Below are positions 34,981 through 43,130 of a DNA stretch of 64,000 bases, piece after piece; position 1 is the first letter of the stretch, and each line of letters begins with the position of its first letter. A program made the position numbers and the translations under genes. The stretch lies in the NCBI GenBank assembly GCA_026224825.1, contig JAMFRO010000018.1, forward strand, positions 154,537 through 218,536, read 5' to 3'. The notes below the pieces were generated by a model. The model saw only the letters and a program-made list of their open reading frames with translations, ran no database searches and had not been told where the DNA came from. The DNA is from a bacterium (GTDB lineage Bacteria > Pseudomonadota > Alphaproteobacteria > Acetobacterales > Acetobacteraceae).

Positions 34981-36150
34981 ATGGATTCTTACGAAGCATC
35001 GGCGGTTGTCGCCCTCGCCGAGATCAGCCGGCGCCTGGCGGCCACGGCGGCGGAATATGACCGCAGCGGTGCGTTTCCGCATGAAAACTTTGCGTTGCTG
35101 CGCGAGGCGGGGTTGGTTGGTCTGGCGGCCGAGCGCGCTTTGGCCGGCGCGTCGCTGCCGCTCCCGCAGGCGCGAAACATTATAGCGGCGGTGGCGCGCG
35201 GCGAGCCTTCGACCGCGCTCGTGCTCATCATGACCTATTTGTTTGTTTTGCAGGCGGCGAATAATCCGCACTGGCAGCCGCAGGTGCGGCGCCTGGTGCT
35301 TGAGGATATCGCGCGCAACGGCACGCTGGCCAATGCGTTGCGGGTGGAGCCGGAGCTGGGCACGCCGGTGCGGGGCGGCTTGCCGAAGACCACGGCGCGG
35401 CGCGTTGAGAGCGGGTTCCGTCTCTCCGGCCGCAAGCTCTATTCCACGGGCAGCCCGGCTTTGTACTGGATGGGCGTATGGGGGCGTACTGATGATGCAG
35501 AACCTTTGGTCGGCACGTTCCTGGTACCGGCAGACTCGCCTGGTATTCACATTGAGCAGACATGGGATCAGCTTGGCCTGCGCGCTTCGGGCAGTCATGA
35601 TGTGATCTTTGACGATGTTTTTATTCCGGAAGACTACGCCGTGGATATCCGGCCGCCTTCTGCCTGGGCGGGAGAGCGCGCGCCGGAGTTGCTGGCGGGG
35701 ATGTCTGTGTTGCTGGGTACGCTCTATGATGCGGTGGCGCGCAATGCGCGGGACTGGCTGGTGGCGTTCGCGCTTAATCGCCAGCCTGCTAATCTCGGCG
35801 CGCCGCTTTCCACTTTGCCGCGTTTTCAGGAAGCGGTGGGGGAGATCGACGCGTTGCTGCATATCAACAAGGTTCTCTTGGATCGCGTCACGCACGCGCC
35901 GGCTGAAACCATTACGGCGGTGGAGACGAATTTTCTGAAATATACTGTCACCAACAACGCCATTAAAATCGCGGAAAAGGCCCTCGCCCTCACCGGTAAT
36001 CCGGGGCTGGCACGCGGCAATCCGCTGGAGCGGCATTACCGCGATGCGCTGTGCGGACGTGTGCATTCGCCGCAGGACGATACAATTCTCTCAACCGCCG
36101 GCCGCGCGGCTTTTGCCGCCGCCCGCCCTGAAGGAGCCAACCATGCCTGA
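34981..36150 (+). CDS. Acyl-CoA dehydrogenase-fold flavoenzyme, SfnB-like
   Basis: A 389-residue acyl-CoA dehydrogenase-type protein. Helical N-terminal domain, the mid-beta region with RASGSHDVIFDDVFIPED, and a C-terminal helical domain are all visible. In sulfur-limitation operons such proteins (SfnB, DszC, DmoA-linked groups) act as FMN-dependent monooxygenases or dehydrogenases rather than on acyl-CoA. The ATG at 34981 follows GGGACGG; the longer frame adds unconserved sequence. It opens the rightward operon and overlaps the next gene by 8 bp. Confidence 0.87.
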   Translation: MDSYEASAVVALAEISRRLAATAAEYDRSGAFPHENFALLREAGLVGLAAERALAGASLPLPQARNIIAAVARGEPSTALVLIMTYLFVLQAANNPHWQPQVRRLVLEDIARNGTLANALRVEPELGTPVRGGLPKTTARRVESGFRLSGRKLYSTGSPALYWMGVWGRTDDAEPLVGTFLVPADSPGIHIEQTWDQLGLRASGSHDVIFDDVFIPEDYAVDIRPPSAWAGERAPELLAGMSVLLGTLYDAVARNARDWLVAFALNRQPANLGAPLSTLPRFQEAVGEIDALLHINKVLLDRVTHAPAETITAVETNFLKYTVTNNAIKIAEKALALTGNPGLARGNPLERHYRDALCGRVHSPQDDTILSTAGRAAFAAARPEGANHA

Positions 36151-36955
36151 TGCCATCCATACCCAGCCGCGTTCCGCAGCGCCCATCCGTACTGCGCCTC
36201 CGCCGCAACGGGCTTTGCCTGAGCCGGGGGCGAGCTTTGAAGAGATCCGCCTGTTCCGTAAACAGCGCCTGGCCGCGAGCCTGCGGCTGTTTGCGTTGTA
36301 TGGTTTCGACCATGGCCCGGCCGGGCATATTACCGCGCGCGATCCGGAGTGGCATGACCATTTCTGGATCAACCCGTTCGGCCAGTATTTCGGCCATGTG
36401 CGCGTCTCGGATCTGCTGCTGGTCAATCATGACGGCGATATCGTGATAGGCGACCGGCAGGTGAACCAGGCGGGATTTCAGATTCATTCCGCCATCCATC
36501 GCGCCCGGCCGGAGGTGATCGGGGTGGCGCATTCGCATTCGCCTTATGGCAAAACTTTTTCCACTCTGCGTAAATTCCTCGATCCGCTGACGCAGGATTC
36601 CGCGGGCTTCTATCAGCGCCAGGCTCTGTCGGCCTTTACCGGCGTGGTGCTGGATGCCACGCAGGCGCAGCAGATTGTGCAGGATGCAGGCGATAAGGAT
36701 TTTATCATTCTCGAAAATCACGGCTTCCTGACCGCCGGGCTTTCGGTGGAATCTGCTGTGTGGCATTTCATTGCCTTGGAGGATGCGGCGCGGGTGCAGT
36801 TGTTGGCGGAAGCCGCGGGCAAGCCCATACCGCTTTCGGAGGAGGTGGCGAGTTTTACCGCCGGCCAGTATCGCCGCCATGCGGATGGCGGGCGTTTCGC
36901 CTTCCAGCCGCTGTATGAGCGCATTGTGCATGAGCAGCCGGATCTGCTCGGTTGA
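36143..36955 (+). CDS. Class II aldolase/adducin-family protein
   Basis: A 270-residue metal-dependent protein of the class II aldolase/adducin family. The zinc ligands appear as HSHSPYG with a third His in LENHGFLTAG, and GHITARDPEWHD near the start is also conserved. Family members cleave phosphorylated sugars or decarboxylate hydroxy acids; this branch is commonly found near organosulfur and opine genes. AAGGAG lies 7 nt before the ATG, which overlaps the end of the preceding gene by 8 bp. The substrate is unknown. Confidence 0.88.
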   Translation: MPDAIHTQPRSAAPIRTAPPPQRALPEPGASFEEIRLFRKQRLAASLRLFALYGFDHGPAGHITARDPEWHDHFWINPFGQYFGHVRVSDLLLVNHDGDIVIGDRQVNQAGFQIHSAIHRARPEVIGVAHSHSPYGKTFSTLRKFLDPLTQDSAGFYQRQALSAFTGVVLDATQAQQIVQDAGDKDFIILENHGFLTAGLSVESAVWHFIALEDAARVQLLAEAAGKPIPLSEEVASFTAGQYRRHADGGRFAFQPLYERIVHEQPDLLG

Positions 36956-36996
36956 GCGGGGCTCAATCTGGTGTGAGGAAACTTCGTTTTACGAAG
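36952..36996. promoter_or_regulatory. Two hairpins in the gap before the second SsuD-like gene
   Basis: Two perfect short inverted repeats follow each other: TTGAGC-GGG-GCTCAA at 36952-36966, overlapping the aldolase stop codon, and CTTCGT-TTT-ACGAAG at 36982-36996. Neither has a terminator-type T-run. Between two genes of one operon they could mark an mRNA processing or attenuation site, or a regulator binding site for the LLM gene at 37055. Confidence 0.4.
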
Positions 36997-37054
36997 GCTG
37001 TAACGCCAGATAATCTGTTTTGTGTGGCGGACAATGCCGCCAGGGAGTAGCGTT

Positions 37055-38140
37055 ATGGGTTTGGAATTCATCGGTTATATCGGTAACCACAATGCCTCGG
37101 AGACCACCCCGCGTTCGGGACCGGTGATCGACCGGGTACATATTGAAACGGTTGCGAAGGCGCATGAGCTGGCCGGGTTCGATCGTGCGCTGCTGGCCTT
37201 TCATTCATGGTCGCCGGATTGCCTGCAGATTGGCCAGCATGCGGCCTCCGTTACTGAGAAGCTCGGTATTTTCGTGGCCCAGCGGCCAGGGTTTACCGCG
37301 CCTACTTTGGCGGCGCGGCAATTCGCCACGCTCGATGCGCTCTATCCCGGCCGGTTCTCGCTCAACGTCATCACCGGCGGCGACCATGCCGAGCTGGTGC
37401 AGGACGGCAATACGGTTGCGGATAAGGATGAGCGTTATGCGCGCACCAATGAGTTTTTGGACATTTTGCGCGCCGAATGGACATCAGAAAAACCCTTCGA
37501 CTACCACGGTAAATATTATCAGGTGGAGCGCGGCTTCTCGCTGGTGAAGCCGGGCAAGCCTATCGACATCTTTATTGCAGGCGCCTCGGAAGCCGCGATC
37601 GACACCGCCGGCCGTCATGCCGATGTGTTTGCGCTCTGGGCCGAGGATTATGCATCCGTACGCGGGCAGTTGGAAAAAGTGCGTGCCGCCACCACAAAAT
37701 ATGGCCGCCCGGCGCCGGAGTTCTCGCTCTCGCTGCGCCCGATCATTGCTGAAACCGAGAAACTGGCATGGGAGAAGGCAGAGTATATACTGGAGAAGGC
37801 ACGCAAGCTGCAGGATGCCACCGGCTTTGCCCGTAACGGCGCGCCGCCGAATGAGGGCTCCCGCCGTCTCGTCAACCTCGCCACCAAAGGCAGCCGCCAT
37901 GATAAATATCTGTGGACCGGCATTGCTGAACTCACCGGTGCCCGGGGCAATTCCACCTCGCTGGTTGGTACGCCGGACCAGGTGGCGGAAGGGCTGCTGG
38001 ATTACTGGGATATTGGCGTGCAGAAATTTTTGATTCGTGGTTTCGATCCGATTATCGATGCCATTGAATATGGCCGTGAGATTCTGCCGCGTGTTCGCGC
38101 CTTGGTGGCGCAGCGGGGCGAGCGGCGCTCTGCCGCGTAA
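37055..38140 (+). CDS. SsuD-like LLM monooxygenase (second copy)
   Basis: The 361-residue product is a paralogue of the SsuD-like enzyme at 28398-29489: both carry QRPGFTAPTLAAR-type, GRGNSTSLVG-type and FLIRGFDPxxDAI segments. It starts MGLEFIGYIG after AGGGAG at 37042. It should be an FMNH2-dependent monooxygenase on a sulfonate or sulfone. Two SsuD-like enzymes of different sequence in one island suggest two substrates or two steps. Its stop overlaps the next ATG by one base. Confidence 0.9.
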   Translation: MGLEFIGYIGNHNASETTPRSGPVIDRVHIETVAKAHELAGFDRALLAFHSWSPDCLQIGQHAASVTEKLGIFVAQRPGFTAPTLAARQFATLDALYPGRFSLNVITGGDHAELVQDGNTVADKDERYARTNEFLDILRAEWTSEKPFDYHGKYYQVERGFSLVKPGKPIDIFIAGASEAAIDTAGRHADVFALWAEDYASVRGQLEKVRAATTKYGRPAPEFSLSLRPIIAETEKLAWEKAEYILEKARKLQDATGFARNGAPPNEGSRRLVNLATKGSRHDKYLWTGIAELTGARGNSTSLVGTPDQVAEGLLDYWDIGVQKFLIRGFDPIIDAIEYGREILPRVRALVAQRGERRSAA

Positions 38141-38718
38141 TGGCCAATATCGAACGTTTGCGGATTTTCGCCGCCCATGCCGCGCAATCTGTCGCACTGC
38201 ATGGGCGGAACGAGACCGCTGTGCTCGCTTCTATCTCCCCGGCTTTGGCCACGTTGATAGCGCAGGATGATTTTCTGCCGGAGGCGTACACAAGACCGGA
38301 TGAAAAATATTATCAGCAATATCTGCTCTATGGCGATCCGGCGCAGAATCTCTCCATCGTCAGTTTCGTGTGGGGGCCGGGGCAGAAGACGCCGGTGCAT
38401 AATCATCGCGTTTGGGGGCTTGTCGGCATCCTGCGCGGTGGTGAGCTGAGCACGAATTTTACGGAGCAGGGAGGCAGGCTTGTGCCCGGTGCACCGGAAT
38501 TGCTCTCGCCGGGCCGCGTCGTCGCGGTTTCGCCGCGGTTGGGCGATATCCATCAGATTTCCAATGCTTATGACGATGCGGTGTCGATCAGCATCCATGT
38601 CTATGGCGGTAATATCGGCCGGGTCCGGCGTGAGGTGTTTTTGCCTGACACCGGCGAGGTCAAACCTTTCATCTCCGGCTACGCCAATACGGACGTGCCA
38701 AATCTCTGGGCTGCATAA
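38140..38718 (+). CDS. Cysteine dioxygenase-like thiol dioxygenase
   Basis: A 192-residue cupin of the cysteine dioxygenase family. The iron ligands are His87 and His89 (PVHNHRVWG) and His138 (GDIHQISN), and the segment after it, AYDDAVSISIHVYGG, matches bacterial 3-mercaptopropionate/cysteine dioxygenases. It oxidises a thiol to a sulfinic acid with O2. Bacterial versions lacking the Cys-Tyr crosslink vary in substrate, so cysteine is not certain. It is translationally coupled (TAATG) to the LLM gene before it and the rhodanese gene after it. Confidence 0.9.
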   Translation: MANIERLRIFAAHAAQSVALHGRNETAVLASISPALATLIAQDDFLPEAYTRPDEKYYQQYLLYGDPAQNLSIVSFVWGPGQKTPVHNHRVWGLVGILRGGELSTNFTEQGGRLVPGAPELLSPGRVVAVSPRLGDIHQISNAYDDAVSISIHVYGGNIGRVRREVFLPDTGEVKPFISGYANTDVPNLWAA

Positions 38719-40274
38719 TGAGTTTTGAAAATATTTCTTCATCTGCCTTACGCGCTCTATGGCGCAATGGTGCTGAGGTGGCGTTGTTTGATTTGCGCGA
38801 GGAGGGGCCTTATTCATTGGCTCATCCGTTCTGGGCGGTGTCGTTGCCCATTGCACAAATCGAATTACGCATCCGCGCGCTCGTGCCGCGCTGGAAGGCG
38901 CAAATCGTGGTTTATGATGATGGGGAAGGGCTGACGCGGCGCGGGGCGGCGCGCATCGCGGCACTTGGTTATACCAATGTGTCCATTCTGGAGGGCGGGC
39001 TGGCGGCTTACGGGGATGTTGGAGAAGTGTTCCGTGATGTTAACGTGCCCTCGAAGGCCTTCGGGGAGCTGGTAGAGGCGATCCGGCATACGCCTTCCGC
39101 CGGCGCGGAGGAGATCAAGCGGCTCATCGAGACCGAGCCGGATCTGGTGGTGCTGGATGGGCGGCGGTTCGAGGAATACCGTACCATGAGCATTCCGCGC
39201 GGACGCTCGGTGCCCAATGGTGAGTTGGCCCTGCGGGTGCATGACATCGCGCCGCGGCCGGAGACCACCATCGTGATCAATTGCGCGGGGCGCACGCGCT
39301 CGATCATCGGTACCCAGACCCTGGTTAATCTTGGCCTGCCTAATCGTGTGCTGGCGTTGCGCAATGGTACCATTGGTTGGACGCTGGCTGGGCAGGCGTT
39401 GGAGCGCGGCAAGACCGAGCGTTTTCCCGCTACCACGGTGCAAGGGCATGCGCGTGCCCGTAGTGCCGCGCAGGATTATGCCGAAAGGGCAGGGGTGCCG
39501 GTCATTGATGCTGCCACACTCGCTGCCTGGCGCGAAGAGGCGGCTGACCGCACGCTTTATCTGTTTGATGTACGCACGCCTGAGGAGTTTTTATCCGGCC
39601 ATCCCGCCGGTTTCATCTCCGCCCCGGGTGGCCAACTGGTGCAGGCCACGGATGAATGGGTGGCGGTGCGCGGCGGCCGGCTGGTGCTGTTTGATGATGA
39701 CGGGGTGCGCGCCCGCAGCACTGCGGCCTGGCTGCGCCAATTGGGATGGGATGCGGTGGTGCTGGCGGAGGGAGAGATTGCGGCGGATGATGTGACGCCG
39801 CCTTCGCCGGTCATCATCGAGCCGCCGCCAGTGCCGCTTATTAGCGTAGAAACATTGAAGGCAGACAGAGAGAATTTTGAAATTGTCGATCTCGGCCCCA
39901 GCCCGCTCTATCGCGCCGGGCATATTCCGGGTGCCTGGTTTCTCGCCGGCTCGCAGCTTGGCGACCTCGCCAATATTCCCGGCACGGCGCCGCTCGTTAT
40001 CACCTCCGCCGACGGCAATCTTGCCGCCGCCCATGCTGCCGACATCGCCGCTGCCACGCCGCGCCCGGTGCTGTGGTTGCAAGGTGGCAACAAGGGCTGG
40101 GGGACGCTGGATACCGCCCCAGGCTGGGCCAGTGCGCCGGAGGATGTGTACAAGCGGCCTTACGAAGGCACGGATAATCAGGCGGTGGCGATGCAGGCCT
40201 ATATCGACTGGGAGCTGCAACTCGTCGCTCAGTTGGCCAATGACGGCGTGAGCAATTTCCATGTTATCCGCTGA
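38718..40274 (+). CDS. Four-domain rhodanese-like sulfurtransferase
   Basis: A 518-residue protein with four rhodanese folds (about residues 1-110, 125-250, 265-375, 385-500). Only domain 2 keeps the catalytic Cys (Cys189 in INCAGRTRS); at the equivalent loop the others have Asp/Gly (YDDGEG, FDDDGV, TSADGN), so they are probably structural or binding domains. A rhodanese moves sulfane sulfur between donors such as thiosulfate or persulfide and an acceptor. It follows the thiol dioxygenase with a one-base overlap and overlaps the flavoprotein gene by 14 bp, so it works in the same sulfur route. Confidence 0.9.
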   Translation: MSFENISSSALRALWRNGAEVALFDLREEGPYSLAHPFWAVSLPIAQIELRIRALVPRWKAQIVVYDDGEGLTRRGAARIAALGYTNVSILEGGLAAYGDVGEVFRDVNVPSKAFGELVEAIRHTPSAGAEEIKRLIETEPDLVVLDGRRFEEYRTMSIPRGRSVPNGELALRVHDIAPRPETTIVINCAGRTRSIIGTQTLVNLGLPNRVLALRNGTIGWTLAGQALERGKTERFPATTVQGHARARSAAQDYAERAGVPVIDAATLAAWREEAADRTLYLFDVRTPEEFLSGHPAGFISAPGGQLVQATDEWVAVRGGRLVLFDDDGVRARSTAAWLRQLGWDAVVLAEGEIAADDVTPPSPVIIEPPPVPLISVETLKADRENFEIVDLGPSPLYRAGHIPGAWFLAGSQLGDLANIPGTAPLVITSADGNLAAAHAADIAAATPRPVLWLQGGNKGWGTLDTAPGWASAPEDVYKRPYEGTDNQAVAMQAYIDWELQLVAQLANDGVSNFHVIR

Positions 40275-41802
40275 AGCCGATGTGCTCGTCATCGGTGGTG
40301 GCATGGCGGCTGCCTGGGCTGCCATTGGGGCGGCGCAGGCGGGCGCGCACGTCATCATGGTTGATAAAGGTGCTGTGGGAACCAGCGGTGTTACCGCCAC
40401 CGCCGGGCCGAACCATTGGTGGGTGGCGCCGGGGCAGCGCGAACAGGCGGTAACGCAGCGCTTGAAACAGGGGTTTGAGCTGGGCGATGTGCAATGGATG
40501 CACCGTATTTTGGCGCAGACCTGGGAGACGCTGCCGACACTGGCGCGCTTCTATCAGTTCTGCGTCAATGATGCGGGTGTCACCGTGTATAATTCTGTTC
40601 GTGGCCCGGAATATATGCGCGCTTTGCGGCAATATGCGCTGAGCCTGGGTGTGCGCATTTTGGACCACGCGCCGGCGTTGGAATTGCTGCTGCAGCGCGG
40701 CGCCATAGCCGGGGCGCGCGGCGAACGGCTGCAGGCGCGGGAGGAATGGGAGATCCGCGCGCCCGCCGTGATTCTCGCCACTGGCGGTTGCGCCTTCAAC
40801 GGTGCGTTGCTCGGTAGCCGCACCAATACCGGCGATGGTTATCTGCTCGCCGCTGAAACCGGCGTGGCTCTTTCGGGCATGGAATTCTCCAGCCAGTTCA
40901 CCATTGCGCCGGCATTTTCGACCATGACGCGGGCCATGTCCTATGTGTACGCCACATATTACGACGCCTCCGGCCGGGTGGTGGCGCCCTCAGGCGATGT
41001 GCAGAAATTACGCTTTATTGCAGAGGCTTTGCGAAATGGTCCGGTCTATTGCGACCTCGCGCGCATGCCGCAGGATATACGCGATCGCCTGCCCTATATC
41101 TCACCCAATGTGCTGCCGGTGTTCCGCCGCCAGGGGATAGATCCGTTCCGTGATAAATTCCCTGTCGCTCTGGTTGCGGAAGGCACCATACGCGGCGTTG
41201 GTGGGTTGGTGGTGGAGAGTGAGGATTGTGAAACCGTCACGCCTGGCCTGTTCGCAGCAGGCGACGCCGCGTCGCGCGAGGCTGTTACGGGTGCGATTTC
41301 AGGCGGCGGTGCGGTGAATTCGGCCTGGGCTTTGTCCTCCGGCATGTGGTCCGGCCAGGCCGCGGCGCGGCGGGCGAAACAGTTTTTCGTTAAGCGCGGT
41401 GCCGTGGAGCGCACCGGCCAGGCTGGTATACGGCCGGTGCAGACGGCACGGACGCTGGATACCACGGCGCTGGCGGCAAATGTGCGGGAACAGGCAACGG
41501 ATTTTTCCACCACCTTCTTCCGCGACGATGCCAGCCTGAGCCGCGCCTTGCATGTGCTGGATGGGCAATGGAATGAAATCCGCAACCATCTCGCAGGCGG
41601 CCTGCGCGCCCGCGAGGCTGCGGCGCTGACGGCTACGGCGCGCTGGTGCCTGACCGCGGCGCGGGCCAGGCGGGAGAGCCGCGGTATTCATACGCGCGAA
41701 GATTTTCCTGTGCTCGCGCCGCATCTGACAAAGCGGCAGGTTTTGCGTGGGGTAGACAACATCGAATCAAATTTCGCCTCAGCCGGGGCGCTGGTGGCAT
41801 GA
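40261..41802 (+). CDS. asfA: AsfA-like FAD flavoprotein (fumarate-reductase fold)
   Basis: A 513-residue flavoprotein related to succinate/fumarate and adenylylsulfate reductases. The FAD motif is VLVIGGGMAAAWAAIGAA near residue 5, and the C-terminal region has the AGDAASREAVTGAISGGGA FAD signature. Paired with a two-cluster ferredoxin gene (overlap 4 bp) it matches AsfAB of the Pseudomonas putida S-313 arylsulfonate locus, where AsfA is the reductase. The succinate dehydrogenase-type catalytic His/Arg set is not evident, so it is not a simple fumarate reductase. An AprA-like function is an alternative. Confidence 0.8.
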   Translation: MLSAEADVLVIGGGMAAAWAAIGAAQAGAHVIMVDKGAVGTSGVTATAGPNHWWVAPGQREQAVTQRLKQGFELGDVQWMHRILAQTWETLPTLARFYQFCVNDAGVTVYNSVRGPEYMRALRQYALSLGVRILDHAPALELLLQRGAIAGARGERLQAREEWEIRAPAVILATGGCAFNGALLGSRTNTGDGYLLAAETGVALSGMEFSSQFTIAPAFSTMTRAMSYVYATYYDASGRVVAPSGDVQKLRFIAEALRNGPVYCDLARMPQDIRDRLPYISPNVLPVFRRQGIDPFRDKFPVALVAEGTIRGVGGLVVESEDCETVTPGLFAAGDAASREAVTGAISGGGAVNSAWALSSGMWSGQAAARRAKQFFVKRGAVERTGQAGIRPVQTARTLDTTALAANVREQATDFSTTFFRDDASLSRALHVLDGQWNEIRNHLAGGLRAREAAALTATARWCLTAARARRESRGIHTREDFPVLAPHLTKRQVLRGVDNIESNFASAGALVA

Positions 41803-42143
41803 TCGAATTTCTGCTCGAGGATATTTGTACGCAATGCGATGAATGCGTGGTAAAATGTCCGTCGAATGTATTTGATGCCGTGCCCGGTGCGGCACCTGTG
41901 ATCGCGCGGCCGCTCGACTGCCAGACCTGCTATATGTGTGAGATGTATTGCCAGGCCGATGCTATTTTTGTTGGTTCAGACTATGAAAACCAAAATATGC
42001 CAGACCCGGTGGCTGTACGTGCCGCAGGCTGGCTGGGCGAGTTGCGGCGCAATAGCGGCTGGGATGAATGGGCGGCGGATCCGCAATACAGGAACCAGAT
42101 GTGGTATATGAGCGAGGTTTTCAAACGCGGCGTTGCCGGATAA
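41799..42143 (+). CDS. asfB: AsfB-like 2[4Fe-4S] ferredoxin
   Basis: A 114-residue ferredoxin with two Cys clusters: Cys10-x2-Cys13-x2-Cys16-x3-Cys20-Pro and Cys41-x2-Cys44-x2-Cys47-x3-Cys51, enough for two [4Fe-4S] centres. A C-terminal ~60-residue extension (YRNQMWYMSEVFKRG) resembles AprB/AsfB-type proteins. It probably passes electrons to or from the flavoprotein encoded just upstream, whose gene it overlaps by ATGA. The start at 41799 avoids an upstream frame that overlaps the flavoprotein further. Confidence 0.85.
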   Translation: MIEFLLEDICTQCDECVVKCPSNVFDAVPGAAPVIARPLDCQTCYMCEMYCQADAIFVGSDYENQNMPDPVAVRAAGWLGELRRNSGWDEWAADPQYRNQMWYMSEVFKRGVAG

Positions 42144-42158
42144 TGATGGAGACATAGT

Positions 42159-42821
42159 ATGGCTGCAGATTCACTGAACGAACAATTCGCGGCTTTGCAC
42201 GCGCATCGTATAGAGACCATGAACCCGGTTGATCTCGGCGTGAATATTCGCCAGCGGGAATATCTGGTAGCCCATACGGACCGTGCCGCCTGGCCGAAAC
42301 CGGGTGATAAACTGCCGGATTTTACATTGCCGGATGTTGAGGGCGGCAATGTGGTGCTGGCGGAGCTGCTGGCCAAGGGGCCGGTGGTGCTGGTGTTCTT
42401 TCGCTTCGCCGGCTGCCCCGCGTGTAATATCGCGCTGCCGTATTACGAGCGGCATCTCTATCCGGGGCTTGCCGCGCGTGGTGCCACGCTGCTGGCCGTG
42501 AGCCCGCAGGTGCCGGAGAGACTTGGTGAGATTAAAACCAGGCATAAGCTCTCGTTTCGGATCGCTTCGGATACGGATAATCGCCTGGGTAAGCATTTCG
42601 GAATCGTTTTTTTGCCGACAGCGGAAGCCAAGGCCAATGCCGAGGCCAAGGGGTCGAATACTGGCAAGACCACGGGTACCGGCACATGGGAGTTGCCGAT
42701 GCCGGCGGTGATCGTGATCGGCCAGGATGGGGTCATCCGTTATGCCGATGTCAGCCCGGATTGGCTGGTGCGCGCGGAGGCCGAGGATATATTGGCGGCA
42801 CTGGAGCCGGCACTGGGCTGA
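42159..42821 (+). CDS. Peroxiredoxin-like (AhpC/TSA) family protein
   Basis: A 220-residue thioredoxin-fold protein: after ~45 extra residues, PDFTLPDVEGGNVVLAEL leads into FFRFAGCPACNIALPYYE, a CPAC (CxxC) motif where typical peroxiredoxins have a TxxC. A small acidic insertion around residue 165 (EAKGSNTGKT) is unusual. Likely role: thiol-disulfide exchange or peroxide removal protecting the flavoprotein-ferredoxin pair. It is the last gene of the rightward operon, ended by a strong terminator 10 bp later. Confidence 0.87.
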   Translation: MAADSLNEQFAALHAHRIETMNPVDLGVNIRQREYLVAHTDRAAWPKPGDKLPDFTLPDVEGGNVVLAELLAKGPVVLVFFRFAGCPACNIALPYYERHLYPGLAARGATLLAVSPQVPERLGEIKTRHKLSFRIASDTDNRLGKHFGIVFLPTAEAKANAEAKGSNTGKTTGTGTWELPMPAVIVIGQDGVIRYADVSPDWLVRAEAEDILAALEPALG

Positions 42822-42827
42822 GCCCAT

Positions 42828-42857
42828 AAAAAACCCCCGGTTTTGCCGGGGGTTTTT
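42828..42857. terminator. Rho-independent terminator, bidirectional
   Basis: AAAAACCCCCGG-TTTTG-CCGGGGGTTTTT forms a GC-rich stem with A-tract and T-tract on its sides, starting 7 bp after the peroxiredoxin-like stop codon. The symmetric tracts suit termination from both directions, for the rightward sulfur operon and for the leftward genes ending in the TauD remnant. Confidence 0.92.
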
Positions 42858-42860
42858 GGT

Positions 42861-43060
42861 TTACAGATCGGCGTATTGCGGTTCGTCGGCAATCAGCACC
42901 CGGTCCAGCAGGCGCGGGAAATCGCCGTAATTGCGCACGGCGTAATGGACTGCCCCCGGTTATCCCAGAAGGCGATGGAGCCCGGCTGCCAGGAGAAACG
43001 GACCTGGATTCCGGGCGCTGGTATTCGGCCAGAATGTGCTGCAGCAGTGCTTTGCAGTGA
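42861..43060 (-). pseudogene. TauD/TfdA dioxygenase remnant with two frameshifts
   Basis: Read leftward in three frames, this stretch gives the C-terminal end of a TauD-type dioxygenase: ALLQHILAEYQRP, then GIQVRFSWQPGSIAFWDNRG, then AVHYAVRNYGDFPRLLDRVL up to the stop at 42861. Two frameshifts (near 43010 and in a CCCCC run near 42957) separate the pieces and the 5' three quarters of the gene are gone. The WDNR...HYA motif is the end of the iron/2-oxoglutarate site. It points to loss of a taurine or sulfate-ester dioxygenase. An earlier 128-codon frame here is a shadow. Confidence 0.82.
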
Positions 43061-43130
43061 CGTATCATGCGGCATGTTTTAGCCTGGATCCAATGCGAAT
43101 CCTTCAAGCTGATATTGATCTCCCTCATAC

